64,000 nucleotides of DNA from an uncultured Methylocystaceae bacterium. GTDB lineage: Bacteria; Pseudomonadota; Alphaproteobacteria; Rhizobiales; Beijerinckiaceae. How positions within the stretch are numbered: position 1 is the first letter of the stretch; every line of letters starts with the position of its first letter. The position numbers were made by a program, and so were the translations under genes. The stretch covers positions 1 through 64,000 of the forward strand of contig CAIQCB010000059.1 of NCBI GenBank assembly GCA_903870245.1, read 5' to 3'. The notes beneath the pieces are model-generated. The model saw only the letters and a list, made by a program, of their open reading frames with translations, had not been told where the DNA came from and ran no database searches. Positions 17,857 through 27,519 of the stretch are shown piece after piece.

Positions 17857-18414
17857 ATGGCCGGCGCATCAACCCCGACTCGATACAGCTTCAATGCCCA
17901 GATTTATCATTGGTTGACCGTGATTCTCGTGGTCGGCGCCTGGACGCTCGGCATCGTTGGCGATGACTTGCCCAGGGGACCAATCCGCCACTACGGCGAG
18001 ACGATCCATGTTGCATGCGGCGAAGCCGTGTTGTTTCTGCTTGTGCTGCGGCTGGCTTTACGAGTTGTGCCCCCCGCGCCTGTCGCCGAAGCCTATCCTC
18101 ACTCATTGGCGATATACGCCGCGAAAATCGTTCATCTCTCGTTGTACGCTCTTCTTTTCGCCGTTCCTGCGGCAGGGATCCTGACATTATTTTATGGCGG
18201 GGAGCCGCTAGCCATCTTTGGAATGCATGACATCCCGTCGCCATGGCTCAAAAACCGTGAACTGAAACATTACGCACTGGAAATACATGAACTTTTTGCC
18301 AATCTCTTGCTCTTCCTGGCGGGATTGCATGCTGTCGCGGCCCTCATTCATCATTATGTGCTGAAAGACAGCGCTCTAAAGCGGATGCTTCCAGAGACTT
18401 GGATAAAAGATTAA
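17857..18414 (+). CDS. Cytochrome b561-type di-haem membrane protein
   Basis: 185-residue four-helix membrane protein of the bacterial cytochrome b561 (YodB/CybB) family, which moves electrons between quinol and periplasmic acceptors such as superoxide. Starts at ATG 17857 with GGAG seven bases upstream. It begins MAGASTPTRYSFNAQIYHWL; the His of QIYHWL, the His of ETIHVACGE, and the paired His residues of ELFANLLLFLAGLHAVAALIHH are probable haem ligands. The longer frame from 17770 has no ribosome-binding site. Monocistronic. Confidence 0.9.
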   Translation: MAGASTPTRYSFNAQIYHWLTVILVVGAWTLGIVGDDLPRGPIRHYGETIHVACGEAVLFLLVLRLALRVVPPAPVAEAYPHSLAIYAAKIVHLSLYALLFAVPAAGILTLFYGGEPLAIFGMHDIPSPWLKNRELKHYALEIHELFANLLLFLAGLHAVAALIHHYVLKDSALKRMLPETWIKD

Positions 18415-18997
18415 TGGACTTCGACCCCTCCGCTGTCGGATTAACGCCGCGCATCTGATCCAGAAAAGAATGCAAGCAATCCATCTGTTGCATGGTCATT
18501 GCCCCATTAACGCAAAAATTCGCGGGGATGGACCAATCTAACTTAACGGATGTGATCAGCTGCAAGGATATGCGCGCAAGGGACACCGTCAACCTTGAGG
18601 CGCAACTTGATTCTCCGCCACGCCTCATGCAAAGCGGCTGTCGATTCATGGATCGACGCCATCCGAAAAGAAGAGAATACGCGCGCTCTTCCGGCAACCA
18701 ATCGGCGGCTTAAATCGATAAATAGGAGAACGCCCGCTTTGTCGGGCACGATTTCCGCATAAAGGGGCTTGCAGCCAAAGAGGCTTATGAGCGCCTCCTG
18801 CGTTTTAAGTTTTTTTGTTTTCTGCGCCCGTAGCGCGCACCATCTCGCCAAAACTCCTTCGCGCGGGAATGGTTTGTTAAAATGACGTAATATTTTCAAG
18901 CGCTCTCACAACAGGCGTAAATGCCCAAGAGGTATAGATTTTGATCGCCGAAGCATCGTAGACATGCTGTTTAAGTTATCATCTGGACCCATGAACC
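18415..18997. other. 583-base gap with one doubtful ORF
   Basis: A minus-strand frame (18543-18899, 118 residues, TTG start) could encode a basic protein beginning MKILRHFNKPFPREG. It has no recognisable domain and a weak start. A 73-codon plus-strand frame overlaps it. I see no RNA gene or repeat. The last 100 bases before 18998 should carry the acyl-CoA dehydrogenase promoter. Confidence 0.4.
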
Positions 18998-20737
18998 ATG
19001 ACATACCGCGCGCAGACCGATGACATTCTGTTCCAGCTACGCTGTGCGGCCGGACCAGACGCTTTCGACGCCGGCGGGATTCTTGACGCGCTCGGCGAGA
19101 GCGCGCTGGAGCATACAGTCTCGCAAGCGGCCCGGTTTGCGGAGTCGACGCTGGCGCCGCTCAATCGGATCGGCGATCGAGTCGGCGTCAGTTTCATCAA
19201 TGGAGATGTTGCGACGGCGACAGGCTGGCGCGAAGCCTATGCGAGTTGGCGCGATGGCGGCTGGAACGCCCTTGCCGCCCATCCAGACGATGGCGGTCTC
19301 GGACTGCCCGCCCTGCTCAACGCAGCCTGCACGGAAATCTGGAACGGCGCCAATATGGCTTTCGCGCTCTGTCCTTTGCTGTCGCAGGGCGCGATTGATG
19401 CGCTTGGCGCTCACGCCAGCCCCGAAATTAAAGAGCTCTATCTACGTCGGATCGTTAGCGGCGAATGGACGGCGACGATGAATCTTACCGAGCCGCAGGC
19501 CGGCACCGATCTCTCGTTGCTGCGGACGCGCGCCGAGCCTGCAAGGGATGGCGCCTGGCGGATCTTCGGACAGAAAATTTATATTACCTACGGCGAGCAT
19601 GACCTGGCCCAGAACATTGTGCATCTCGTTCTGGCGCGATTGCCCGATGCGCCGTCCGGCACAAAGGGCATTTCTTTATTTCTTGTTCCAAAATTTCTGC
19701 CCGACGACACCGGCGGGTTCACGCGGCGCAACGATGTGAAATGCGCCGGGATAGAACACAAACTTGGCGTCCATGGTTCGCCGACCTGCATCATGTCCTA
19801 TGGAGAAGCTGGTGGCGCGACGGGTTTTTTGATTGGAGAAGCGAATCAGGGCCTTGCTTGCATGTTCACGATGATGAACAACGCCCGTCTCGCCGTAGGC
19901 CTTCAGGGCGTGGGACTTGCCGCCGCAGCCACCAGACACGCGTTTGCCTATGCGAGCGAGCGCAAGCAGGGTCGGGCTCCGGGCGCAGCGTCCCTCAGTC
20001 CAATAATCGATCACCCGGACGTTATGCGGATGTTGCTGACAATGTCGAGCCTGACTGCGGCGGCGCGCGCTATATGCTATGAGACTGCGGCTTCGATTGA
20101 TCGCGCCAGAACTGCGGTTAATCGCAAGGCGGCGAGTATGGCCCATGCGCGGGCCAGTCTTCTCACTCCAGTGGCGAAGGCGTTTTCGACCGATATAGCA
20201 AACAGCGTCGCTTCATTGGGCGTGCAGGTTTTCGGCGGCATGGGCTATGTCGAGGAGGCCGGCGCTGCGCAGTTTTTGCGTGATGCGCGTATTGGCGCGA
20301 TTTACGAAGGAACGAACGGCGTGCAGGCGATGGATCTTGTCACGCGCAAGCTTCCGTTGCTGGAGGGCGCTGCGTTCCGACAAGAGCTGAACGATATGCG
20401 CGCGCATGCGCAGGCAAGCTCTTGTTCGAGCATCGGCGCGGCGGTCGAAGCCTGTGCGACGACGGGCGCATTTCTTGTGGAAGCGCTGCAAAGCGATCCC
20501 GCCGTGGCTCTTGCCGGAGCGACGCCCTTTTTGCGACTTTTTGCGTTGGCGCGCGGCGCGACCCTGCTCAACAATGCTGCGCGCATGGCCGCCGACATCG
20601 GCCAAAGTTCTCCCGGTCGATACGCCGCATTGGCGCGGTTCTTCGCCCTCAATGTCGCGGTCGAGGCGCCGGGGCTTGCGCAACAGGTTCTTTCCGGTGG
20701 CGAGGCGGTGACGCAGGGCCGCGCCGGGGTCGGGTAG
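18998..20737 (+). CDS. Acyl-CoA dehydrogenase, DmdC-like
   Basis: 579-residue flavoprotein of the longer acyl-CoA dehydrogenase class that includes 3-methylmercaptopropionyl-CoA dehydrogenase (DmdC). It begins MTYRAQTDDILFQLRCAAG, with the family segments GWNALAAHPDDGGLGLP, MNLTEPQAGTDLSLLRTRA (substrate/FAD contact region), FGGMGYVEEAGAAQFLRDARI and IYEGTNGVQAMDLVTRKLP. The C-terminal extra domain typical of DmdC-type enzymes is present. Natural substrate cannot be deduced; short- or medium-chain acyl-CoA oxidation is likely. It is followed by a strong terminator and transcribed alone. Confidence 0.93.
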   Translation: MTYRAQTDDILFQLRCAAGPDAFDAGGILDALGESALEHTVSQAARFAESTLAPLNRIGDRVGVSFINGDVATATGWREAYASWRDGGWNALAAHPDDGGLGLPALLNAACTEIWNGANMAFALCPLLSQGAIDALGAHASPEIKELYLRRIVSGEWTATMNLTEPQAGTDLSLLRTRAEPARDGAWRIFGQKIYITYGEHDLAQNIVHLVLARLPDAPSGTKGISLFLVPKFLPDDTGGFTRRNDVKCAGIEHKLGVHGSPTCIMSYGEAGGATGFLIGEANQGLACMFTMMNNARLAVGLQGVGLAAAATRHAFAYASERKQGRAPGAASLSPIIDHPDVMRMLLTMSSLTAAARAICYETAASIDRARTAVNRKAASMAHARASLLTPVAKAFSTDIANSVASLGVQVFGGMGYVEEAGAAQFLRDARIGAIYEGTNGVQAMDLVTRKLPLLEGAAFRQELNDMRAHAQASSCSSIGAAVEACATTGAFLVEALQSDPAVALAGATPFLRLFALARGATLLNNAARMAADIGQSSPGRYAALARFFALNVAVEAPGLAQQVLSGGEAVTQGRAGVG

Positions 20738-20793
20738 TCGCCACGCGCGTTACGTCCGGCGCAAGGCGCGAAATCTCTGCGATAAAAAACAAG

Positions 20794-20817
20794 AACCCGG
20801 CCATTGCTGGCCGGGTT
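20794..20817. terminator. Bidirectional terminator hairpin
   Basis: AACCCGGCC (20794-20802), loop ATTGCT, GGCCGGGTT (20809-20817), with T residues after and A residues before. It lies between the convergent acyl-CoA dehydrogenase and Omp31-like genes and can serve both. Confidence 0.85.
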
Positions 20818-20852
20818 TGATGTTTTCAGTTCTGCGGCAGTGCCGCAAAAAA

Positions 20853-21641
20853 TCAGTATTTCGCGACGATCGGCGCAGCGCCCCAGTTGAAGTGGTAATT
20901 CAGGCCGGCGCGCACCGTGTTCCAGCGGGTGTGGTTGTTCACGTTGTTGATGTTCGTGCCCCAGTTGCCGCCCCAAGTGTTGCTGTTGCCGCCGGAGATG
21001 TCTGAATAAAGATACTCCACCTTGGTCGACCAGTTCGGCAGGAACATCCACTCGACGCCGCCGCCGGCGGTCCAGCCGGTTTGCGTGTTCGAGCCATTGT
21101 TGGCCCAGCCAAGAACGCCGCCGACGCGGCTGACGTTGCCGTAAACGAAGCCGCCCGTGCCATAGATCAGCAGGGTGGGCATAGCCAGAATGCCGACGCG
21201 GCCGCGGACCGTGCCAAACCAGTTGAGGCTGGTCGAGGCTCTCGGGCCCCAGCCATTGCCGAAGAAGTAGTTGCTCTGCGGCGTGGGATTGCCCAACGAG
21301 GTGCCCTGGAAGTCGGTTTCCGCGCCGATCAGGAAGCCTGAACCGAGACCGCCCAGTCCCGCGCCACCGATCTGGTAGTTATAGCCGACCTGGCCGCCGC
21401 CGATGACGCCGCCCGACAGATTGTTGGTCACGCCGCCGTTTTGTCCCAGCAGGTTCCAGGCGTTGCCGTTGCCGTTGCCGGCATCCCAGCCGCCGCCGAC
21501 GTTCAGACCGCCGTAAAAGCCGGTCCACATGGGCGGCGGCGGCGGGATGTAGGCGGGCTCTTTGCGCGTGGGCAGATCGGCGGCGATGGCTGAGCCGGTC
21601 AACACGGCCAGCGAAACGGCCGAGAGAAGAAATTTTTTCAT
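20853..21641 (-). CDS. Omp31/Omp25-like outer membrane beta-barrel protein
   Basis: 262 residues. The signal peptide MKKFLLSAVSLAVLTGSAIA is followed by ADLPTRKEP and a Pro run, the hallmark of the rhizobial/Brucella Omp31-type surface barrel family. The segments MWTGFYGGLNVGGGW and GGVIGGGQVGYNYQIG are typical, as is the C-terminal run NTVRAGLNYHFNWG. It predicts an eight-strand barrel in the outer membrane. A paralogue with the same ADLPTRKEP start lies at 27520 on the opposite strand. Strong translation is likely. Confidence 0.93.
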   Translation of the reverse strand: MKKFLLSAVSLAVLTGSAIAADLPTRKEPAYIPPPPPMWTGFYGGLNVGGGWDAGNGNGNAWNLLGQNGGVTNNLSGGVIGGGQVGYNYQIGGAGLGGLGSGFLIGAETDFQGTSLGNPTPQSNYFFGNGWGPRASTSLNWFGTVRGRVGILAMPTLLIYGTGGFVYGNVSRVGGVLGWANNGSNTQTGWTAGGGVEWMFLPNWSTKVEYLYSDISGGNSNTWGGNWGTNINNVNNHTRWNTVRAGLNYHFNWGAAPIVAKY

Positions 21642-21889
21642 GGATGTCCAGTCCTTGTGTCACGAGTTGATTGTTTGGAGCGACTCGTCGCCCGTGATGC
21701 GAGTAAGCCGTTTTCCGGTGCGGATAGCAATCGCCTGAAGCTCTCGTGAGGTCGTTTTACCCACGGTGTGCCAAATTGGTCACAGATGCGCGCTGACAAT
21801 CATCTGATGCGCCGACAATCTGATGCGCCAACGCGGTTGAGCGGACATCGCCGCAATAGAAGAGTCCTTTCTTCGTGCCGATCTGAGCT

Positions 21890-23146
21890 TCACGCCGCCC
21901 TGAGCAGGGTGGTCTCAAGAGCCGAGAGATCAATCAGTGGACCGCGCTCGACACTCTTCGGAGGCTCGCGCGGCGAGAGAATCATGTTCACCCTTACATT
22001 TTCTTCGAGATGACGGATTTCCTCACGCGCGTCCTCGAGCGCCGCCTCGAGTTCGAAACGGCGCAGCAAGGCGACAAGACGATCGAGTTCGCCATCATTG
22101 AGATCGTCGCAGACTGCGAGAACATTTTCGATCATCACAAGTGACAGCCGCGGCCCGTCATACGCCTGCGCGGACTTCTGACGATGACGACGTTCGGCGT
22201 CGAGCGCGGCCCGAAACGCCGGAAGATATTTTTCAGGCAGTCCCGCGCGCGCGAACAGGGCGGCGAAACCGGCGCCATTTGGGCGACGCAACAGACCTGC
22301 GACCTTTGAGGCTTTGACGCCAGAGAGTTCGATCAAAGCCGCTTCGAAAAGCGGGCGATGGCCGGAAAGAAGAGCGCGAAGCGCGAGACTGGCCGTCAGT
22401 TGCTGTGAGCGGCGCAGATGAGCCACAAGATCGCCAAGCCCGGGCCCGGCCTCCTCTGCGGCGTCGCTGGCGAGCAAGACATTAGCGCGGTCGCGCGCTT
22501 CCCTCAGCGCCAGCGATGCGCGTGTTTCGCCGAGCCAGCCACGTTCTACGACGAGCGATTGCAGGCAGTTCGCCGTCGCCGCGATCAGTTCGCTGCGCAC
22601 AATCGCAGGCAAGTTACTGCGCGCCAGCAGCGCCTCACGCAGCTCTGGGAGATCGCCCAGTCGCGACACCAGCCGGCGCAGGGAGAACTCCGGAATATCA
22701 GCGCCCGGGTTCGCCGCCAGGGCGATGACAGCTGTTGTTGCGCCAATTTCCGCCAGCGCCGCGCAGACGCCCGAGGAAAGGACGCCGCGCTGTGCGATCA
22801 TTTCCTGCGCTCGGTCGTCGCCTGTCGTTGCTAGGTCGATCAACTCGGCGTCGGTCAGCAGCGGAGAGCAGGCCAGCACCGGCGCTGCGATATCGGATTG
22901 ATCGCAGGCGAGCGCAGAGACGAGCGCGCGGGGCGCCCGAGTCTCTGCTGCGAAATATTCGGCCAGACGCCGGCGAACCGGGGGAGAAGGGTCGTCGAGC
23001 AGCGCCATCATCGCCCGTTCGGCGTCGCGCCGCTCCTGCTCCGTCAGGCCGCCTGACTGCCAGGCTCGGGCCAGAGCCTCCGCCGCCCCGGCGCGTTTCG
23101 ACGCAGAAGCCGTTTGCGCCCAGGGCAAGAATTGCCGCAAGATCAT
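21890..23146 (-). CDS. DUF2336 (HEAT-like) protein
   Basis: 418 residues, mainly alpha-helical, with HEAT-like repeats: AERAMMALLDDPSPPVRRRLAE, LAANPGADIPEFSLRRLVSRL and similar. This matches DUF2336, common in alphaproteobacteria and of unknown molecular function, although some members are linked to general stress and cell-envelope genes. It begins MILRQFLPWAQTASASKR at ATG 23146 and ends SALETTLLRAA. It diverges from the next gene with 108 bases between. Confidence 0.85.
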   Translation of the reverse strand: MILRQFLPWAQTASASKRAGAAEALARAWQSGGLTEQERRDAERAMMALLDDPSPPVRRRLAEYFAAETRAPRALVSALACDQSDIAAPVLACSPLLTDAELIDLATTGDDRAQEMIAQRGVLSSGVCAALAEIGATTAVIALAANPGADIPEFSLRRLVSRLGDLPELREALLARSNLPAIVRSELIAATANCLQSLVVERGWLGETRASLALREARDRANVLLASDAAEEAGPGLGDLVAHLRRSQQLTASLALRALLSGHRPLFEAALIELSGVKASKVAGLLRRPNGAGFAALFARAGLPEKYLPAFRAALDAERRHRQKSAQAYDGPRLSLVMIENVLAVCDDLNDGELDRLVALLRRFELEAALEDAREEIRHLEENVRVNMILSPREPPKSVERGPLIDLSALETTLLRAA

Positions 23147-23260
23147 TCTCTTTAGTCCAGTTGCGCATCATGAGACTGCTTTAAGCGCGTAAACTATAAC
23201 TTCGATGGTAAACATAATCTTAAACTTGAGCATTCAGTCGAGCGCCGCACAAGGATGCTG

Positions 23261-23935
23261 ATGCGTTTCATTCATGAGGCTTCCAGCCCAGAGGCCATAG
23301 AGGCCGCTGACGATTGCAGCGCCTCCGCCCTGTTGTTGCCGACGGTCGCCGCGGCAAGCGGGCTGCGCGGCCTGGCGCGCGCGCGCGGAATGCGCGCTGC
23401 GATTTTTGTCGCCGTTTCTCCCACCGATAGCGGCGCGCTGGAGGCCGAACTCGATGCGCTGGGAGCGGATTTGCCGGACGGCGTCTTGCTCGCCGATTGT
23501 CGTGGACGCGCCGATCTTCAAAGACTGTCCGCAAAGCTCGCCGTGCGCGAGGCGCGAGCGAATCGGCCTGAAGGGGCCGTCGGGATTCTTGCTATGGCGG
23601 GGCAGTCGGCGGCCGGCGTGCTGGCGCTGCCCGATTTTTCCGGCGGCGCCCGCCGGCTCCAGGGGCTTGCTCATGACCCCTATGCGCTGGCGCAGGCGAT
23701 CGGGGCCGATCCTGCGGCGTCGACGTCGGACACGGCGATGTCCCTTGCGGCGTTCGCCGCCGCTGCCGCGAATGTTCCGGCTTATCTCGCCCTGTCGCCC
23801 GACCAGGACCCAGCGACCCTGATCCGCCGATGCGCTCAGATCCGCGGCGCCGGCTTCGCCGGAGCGATCCTGAGAACGCCGGCGCAATTTCTCGCCGTCC
23901 GAGAGGATCACGGCATGATCGACAAAAGGCCATGA
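23261..23935 (+). CDS. Uncharacterised protein, weakly aldolase/citrate-lyase-like
   Basis: 224 residues beginning MRFIHEASSPEAIEAADDC. AAGGA lies five bases before ATG 23261; an in-frame ATG at 23255 would add two residues. Ala/Gly/Asp-rich alpha/beta pattern with successive segments such as GLRGLARARGMRAAIFVAV and GAVGILAMAGQSAAGVL. The spacing of hydrophobic strands suggests a TIM-barrel-like protein, but I do not see a complete active site and would not name a reaction. It is 19 bases upstream of the next gene and probably co-transcribed with it. Confidence 0.65.
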   Translation: MRFIHEASSPEAIEAADDCSASALLLPTVAAASGLRGLARARGMRAAIFVAVSPTDSGALEAELDALGADLPDGVLLADCRGRADLQRLSAKLAVREARANRPEGAVGILAMAGQSAAGVLALPDFSGGARRLQGLAHDPYALAQAIGADPAASTSDTAMSLAAFAAAAANVPAYLALSPDQDPATLIRRCAQIRGAGFAGAILRTPAQFLAVREDHGMIDKRP

Positions 23936-23954
23936 TCCGGGCCATAGATCGACC

Positions 23955-24971
23955 GTGATGATCGCATCGAACCGTCTAGCCGCAACCGCTCTCGCGCTTA
24001 TCCTGATCGCGCCGGGCTATGGCGTCGCAGCTCCGCCGACGCCGCATCATGGTCAGGCCGCTCACAAATCCGACGACTCGCCGTCGGAGGAAGCGCCTGC
24101 CTCGCAGGTGCGGCTGAGCGCTATCCTTGCTGCTCAGGAGGCCCAGCCGGTGAAGTCCGGACTGGTCTGGCGCGTATTCGAGGAATTTGCGCAAACCGAC
24201 GGGTCGCATCGGCTCGTCGCGCAATCTGAAGACCCGACGCCGACCCTGCGTCTGCCGAACGGCGCCTATATCGCTCATGCCGGCTACGGTCTCGCCAGCG
24301 CGACTCGCCGCATCGTTGTTGAAGATCGCGCGCTGACCGAACGGGTAGTGCTCAATGCCGGGGGGCTGAAACTCGTCGATATGCTGGGCGAAACGAAAAT
24401 ACCGCCGCAGCGTTTGTCTATATCGATTTATGTTCCCGAGCGCGGGAACTCGGAAGCCCGGCTCATTCTGGCCAATGCCCCGGCCGGCGAAGTCATTGGT
24501 TTGCCGGAGGGGGCCTACCATATCGTCTCAACCCTTCTCGACACCTCACAGGGCGCGCAGGGGGCCAATAATTCGACCAACTCCGTCGTTACCGCCGATC
24601 TCAAGGTTCCGGCAGGCAAGCTGATTGAGGCTACGCTGCGTCATCGCGCCGCGACAATCACCCTCAAGCTTGTCAAGACGCCGGGCGGCGAAGCGTTGGC
24701 CAACACCAATTTTTCCGTTCTCACGCCTGGCGGGGACGTGATCCGCGAGTTGATCGGCGCCTTTCCGTCGCTAGTGCTCGCCGAGGGCGAATATGTCGCC
24801 ATCGCGCGTCACGACGGTAAAACTTTTCAAAACGTCTTCAGGGTCACTTCAACGCGCGACGCCGATGTCGAGATCGAGATGAAGGGGCTTGAGCCGGCGC
24901 CGGAGCCGACTCAAGAGCAGATTCCCGAGATGCCGGCGGAGCCGCCCGGCGAGCCCGAGCGGGCGCAATAA
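23955..24971 (+). CDS. Exported beta-sandwich-like hypothetical protein
   Basis: 338 residues. The signal peptide (about 1-26, ending YGVAA) is followed by a His/Asp/Ser linker and then two to three repeated beta-rich modules. Each has a pattern like RLPNGAYIAHAGYGLASA, GLPEGAYHIVSTLLD and LAEGEYVAIARHDGKTF, which recalls carboxypeptidase-regulatory or carbohydrate-binding sandwich repeats. The tail is Pro/Glu-rich (EPAPEPTQEQIPEMPAEPP). The protein is probably periplasmic. No function assigned. It probably forms an operon with the preceding gene and ends at a strong terminator. Confidence 0.7.
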   Translation: MMIASNRLAATALALILIAPGYGVAAPPTPHHGQAAHKSDDSPSEEAPASQVRLSAILAAQEAQPVKSGLVWRVFEEFAQTDGSHRLVAQSEDPTPTLRLPNGAYIAHAGYGLASATRRIVVEDRALTERVVLNAGGLKLVDMLGETKIPPQRLSISIYVPERGNSEARLILANAPAGEVIGLPEGAYHIVSTLLDTSQGAQGANNSTNSVVTADLKVPAGKLIEATLRHRAATITLKLVKTPGGEALANTNFSVLTPGGDVIRELIGAFPSLVLAEGEYVAIARHDGKTFQNVFRVTSTRDADVEIEMKGLEPAPEPTQEQIPEMPAEPPGEPERAQ

Positions 24972-24993
24972 AACACCTTGCCGACAAAAACAT

Positions 24994-25020
24994 AACGCCG
25001 CCCGTTTCCGGGCGGCGTTT
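24994..25020. terminator. Bidirectional terminator, 11-bp stem
   Basis: AACGCCGCCCG (24994-25004), loop TTTC, CGGGCGGCGTT (25009-25019) then T. It lies between two convergent genes. Confidence 0.88.
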
Positions 25021-25042
25021 CTTGATTGAAGAGACCTTCGGC

Positions 25043-26794
25043 TCAGAGCAGCGAGAAGGGCAGAATGATGTCCATGTTGAACATGCCCTGCGATGAACTC
25101 ATGCCATTCTTGCTGAAGAAGGGCGCCGTTCCATTCACCGCCTGATCCCAGCGAAGCTCCGGACGGATCATCAGTCCCGTCAGGTAGGGGATGTTGTCGG
25201 GCAGTTTCGGCGTGATGGTCGTGCCAACCGTCAGCGCCAGATAGCTCGTGCCGGTATAGGCCGTGCCGCCCTGCGTTGACGAACCAAACGGGCTGAAGCC
25301 AGGCAGCGTCGTGTAGGTCCGGTTGATGCAGGACGGGCACCAGAACCCATGCTGCAGGTTCGACGCATCGAAGTAGCCCGGGAAGGCGCTCACGAAGAAG
25401 TTGTTCGAGTCGCGGAAGTATTCGAGACGCGCCTTGAGCAACCAGACATCGTCATACTTATACGAGACGTTCTGGGCGATACCATAGGCGGTGACGCCCA
25501 TTGGCCGCGCCGCGACGACGCCCAGGGGCAGGGGAGTGCCGCCCGCCGCGCCGATCAGGCCATTGGTGACGCCCCAGTTCCTTTGAGGCACGCCGAAGGA
25601 GCTCGGGTTCCAGCCGGATTCCATCATGAAGCTGATGTCTGTGATTGTTGTCAGGCGGTCAGTCGCTTTCCAGGTCGTGGTCAGGTTGTTCCATGAGCGG
25701 ATCGCGTTGTTGACGTCGCAGGCGCATTGCCCCGGAACGCCCCATGCGCTCATGTTGGAGGTGAAAGGCATGCCGTTGACGTCAGGTCCGACCGGATAGG
25801 GCCACGCCGCGCCGACGCCGCCGGCGGCTGCGCCATTGGCGAAAAAGCCTGTTGGCCAGCCAGTTCCAAATCTGTCCGTCTGCTTCGGATTTTCCGGACC
25901 TGTCGTGGTGATCGCCATGATCACGAGATTGCCGTCAAGAAGGTTGAAGCCGAAACCGCCATGGAAGGAAACGGCGTGGTTGTTGTCGCCCGGCCAGCCA
26001 ATCGACATGTTGTTGCCGGTGATCACGCCCGTGTAAATGTCGAGCCAGCTTTTCGAATGCGTCGTCACCATCACGCCGGTGTCGACGAAGGGGCCGAAGT
26101 TGAACATATAGGCGTGGCTGTAGAACAGGTTGTCCTTGGCGGTGATCAGTTCCGCGCCGTTCATCGTGACGAACTGTCCAATTTTTACGTCCACGCCGCC
26201 TTCTGTGATCGGGGTACGGATCGGGAAATGCATCAATCCATGCGCCTCGATCGGACCGATCTGCGTGCGCGAGGGGATCGCATAATCCAGTTCGCCCATA
26301 TAATGGTTGTAACGCATATCCTCGCCGACCATGCCCTGAACCTTGAAGCCGTAATCGAAGCCCTCGGCTTTTGGATCGAGCGGACGCTGAACGGTGAGCA
26401 CGCCGGAGTTGAAAATCGGCGTGTTGGCGCGATCGGTGTAGAGATGACCCCAGTTAAGACCGTTAAAGGGCTGGTTCGGGTTCACCGCGATACCGCCCTC
26501 GACGAAGCCATCGACGGTGAGCGTGTCTGTCCATTTCGCGGGAGGGGCCGGAGGCGCCTCGGCCTCAGCCCTCTTCTCTCCCTTTTTCTTCTTGCCTGAT
26601 TTGGCGGGCTGCGCGGCTGAGGAGGCCGACTGGCCTTGTTCAATCGCCTTCTCTTCTGCGGAACGCTGTTCGAAAGTCGGATCGGTGATCTCAAATTTCT
26701 CGTCAAAGACCTGCGCCTGGACGGCGCCGGTCATACAGGTGACGAGGCAGGCGGCCGCCGCCGAAGCCAGATAGAACTTTTTGGTCGGGTTCAT
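25043..26794 (-). CDS. Outer membrane porin of the OmpL-like beta-barrel (BBP2) type
   Basis: 583 residues. The start at ATG 26794 has AGGAG eight bases upstream and gives a clean signal peptide (MNPTKKFYLASAAAACLVTC, cleaved near AVQA); the longer frame to 27073 is an extension into the non-coding leader. A charged Lys/Glu/Pro linker (GKKKKGEKRAEAE) precedes a barrel of about 480 residues rich in aromatic and Gly residues, including DGFVEGGIAVNPNQP, WLDIYTGVITGNN and MIRPELRWD. It matches the putative beta-barrel porin-2 family, often abundant in methylotroph outer membranes. Substrate unknown. Confidence 0.85.
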   Translation of the reverse strand: MNPTKKFYLASAAAACLVTCMTGAVQAQVFDEKFEITDPTFEQRSAEEKAIEQGQSASSAAQPAKSGKKKKGEKRAEAEAPPAPPAKWTDTLTVDGFVEGGIAVNPNQPFNGLNWGHLYTDRANTPIFNSGVLTVQRPLDPKAEGFDYGFKVQGMVGEDMRYNHYMGELDYAIPSRTQIGPIEAHGLMHFPIRTPITEGGVDVKIGQFVTMNGAELITAKDNLFYSHAYMFNFGPFVDTGVMVTTHSKSWLDIYTGVITGNNMSIGWPGDNNHAVSFHGGFGFNLLDGNLVIMAITTTGPENPKQTDRFGTGWPTGFFANGAAAGGVGAAWPYPVGPDVNGMPFTSNMSAWGVPGQCACDVNNAIRSWNNLTTTWKATDRLTTITDISFMMESGWNPSSFGVPQRNWGVTNGLIGAAGGTPLPLGVVAARPMGVTAYGIAQNVSYKYDDVWLLKARLEYFRDSNNFFVSAFPGYFDASNLQHGFWCPSCINRTYTTLPGFSPFGSSTQGGTAYTGTSYLALTVGTTITPKLPDNIPYLTGLMIRPELRWDQAVNGTAPFFSKNGMSSSQGMFNMDIILPFSLL

Positions 26795-27519
26795 CGGAGT
26801 ATCTCCTGGGGGAGGTAGGAATTCGATGACGCAATGACATTCGAGACCCGACGAGCATTCAAGGTTATCAAATAGGCAATTGCCATTATGTGCAGCAAAT
26901 CGGCACAAGTTGAAGGAAGTTTCAAAGCGTTGTGACATATGAGCAACATTTTTTTTCGGTTCCAAACTTGCAATGTTGCATAATTGCAACAGAAAAGGGC
27001 GTCGATGCGCTCGCACAAGAGTACGATGGCAATCTGTCAGACCGACGCGAATCATCGCGCCGGGACGAAACAAACCTCGAATTCGAGCAGGCTTTTAAGG
27101 ATCTCTTGAGCGACCGATCGCCGTCGTAAGAGACCTGCGTGCAGCACACGCATTAATGTTGTGTTTGTAAGAGCGTCTTTCCGATCAATCGGCCCTTGAG
27201 TCGAATCGCATCTCAATTTCAAAAAATGTTTGTTTCCCTGCGAACACGAACCGCAAGCTCATTTGCATTTCTGGATTCTCAACCAAGGCAAGCCATGCGC
27301 GCATCATGAATTTGAGCGCAAAACAAACAGCATGAGTAATTAATAGGCGATTTGTCCTCAAATAAATCAAGCATTTGTTGTAATTATCTCACACCTCATA
27401 ACATTTCATGTCGTTATTGTTTTTCCATGTTGAATTCATTTCGTGACAGGCTCAATTTTCGCGAGCGTCAACGACACACCAATCAATCCCGCCATATATT
27501 TGCACAAGAGGACCACATC
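26795..27519. promoter_or_regulatory. 725-base AT-rich divergent control region between two outer membrane protein genes
   Basis: No confident gene; a 65-codon plus-strand frame (26932-27129) has no recognisable content. The region is far richer in A+T than its surroundings. An inverted repeat GTTGCATAATTGCAAC (26975-26990; six-base arms GTTGCA/TGCAAC) lies about 185 bases from the porin start. Both neighbours encode outer membrane proteins transcribed outward, so this region probably integrates their control, and could leave long 5' leaders. Confidence 0.5.

Noticed and set aside
18543-18899. 118-codon minus-strand frame with a TTG start
   Set aside because: Weak start and no domain; kept only as a note in the gap entry.
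26932-27129. 65-codon plus-strand frame in the AT-rich intergenic region
   Set aside because: No ribosome-binding site or family content; the region reads better as a regulatory leader.
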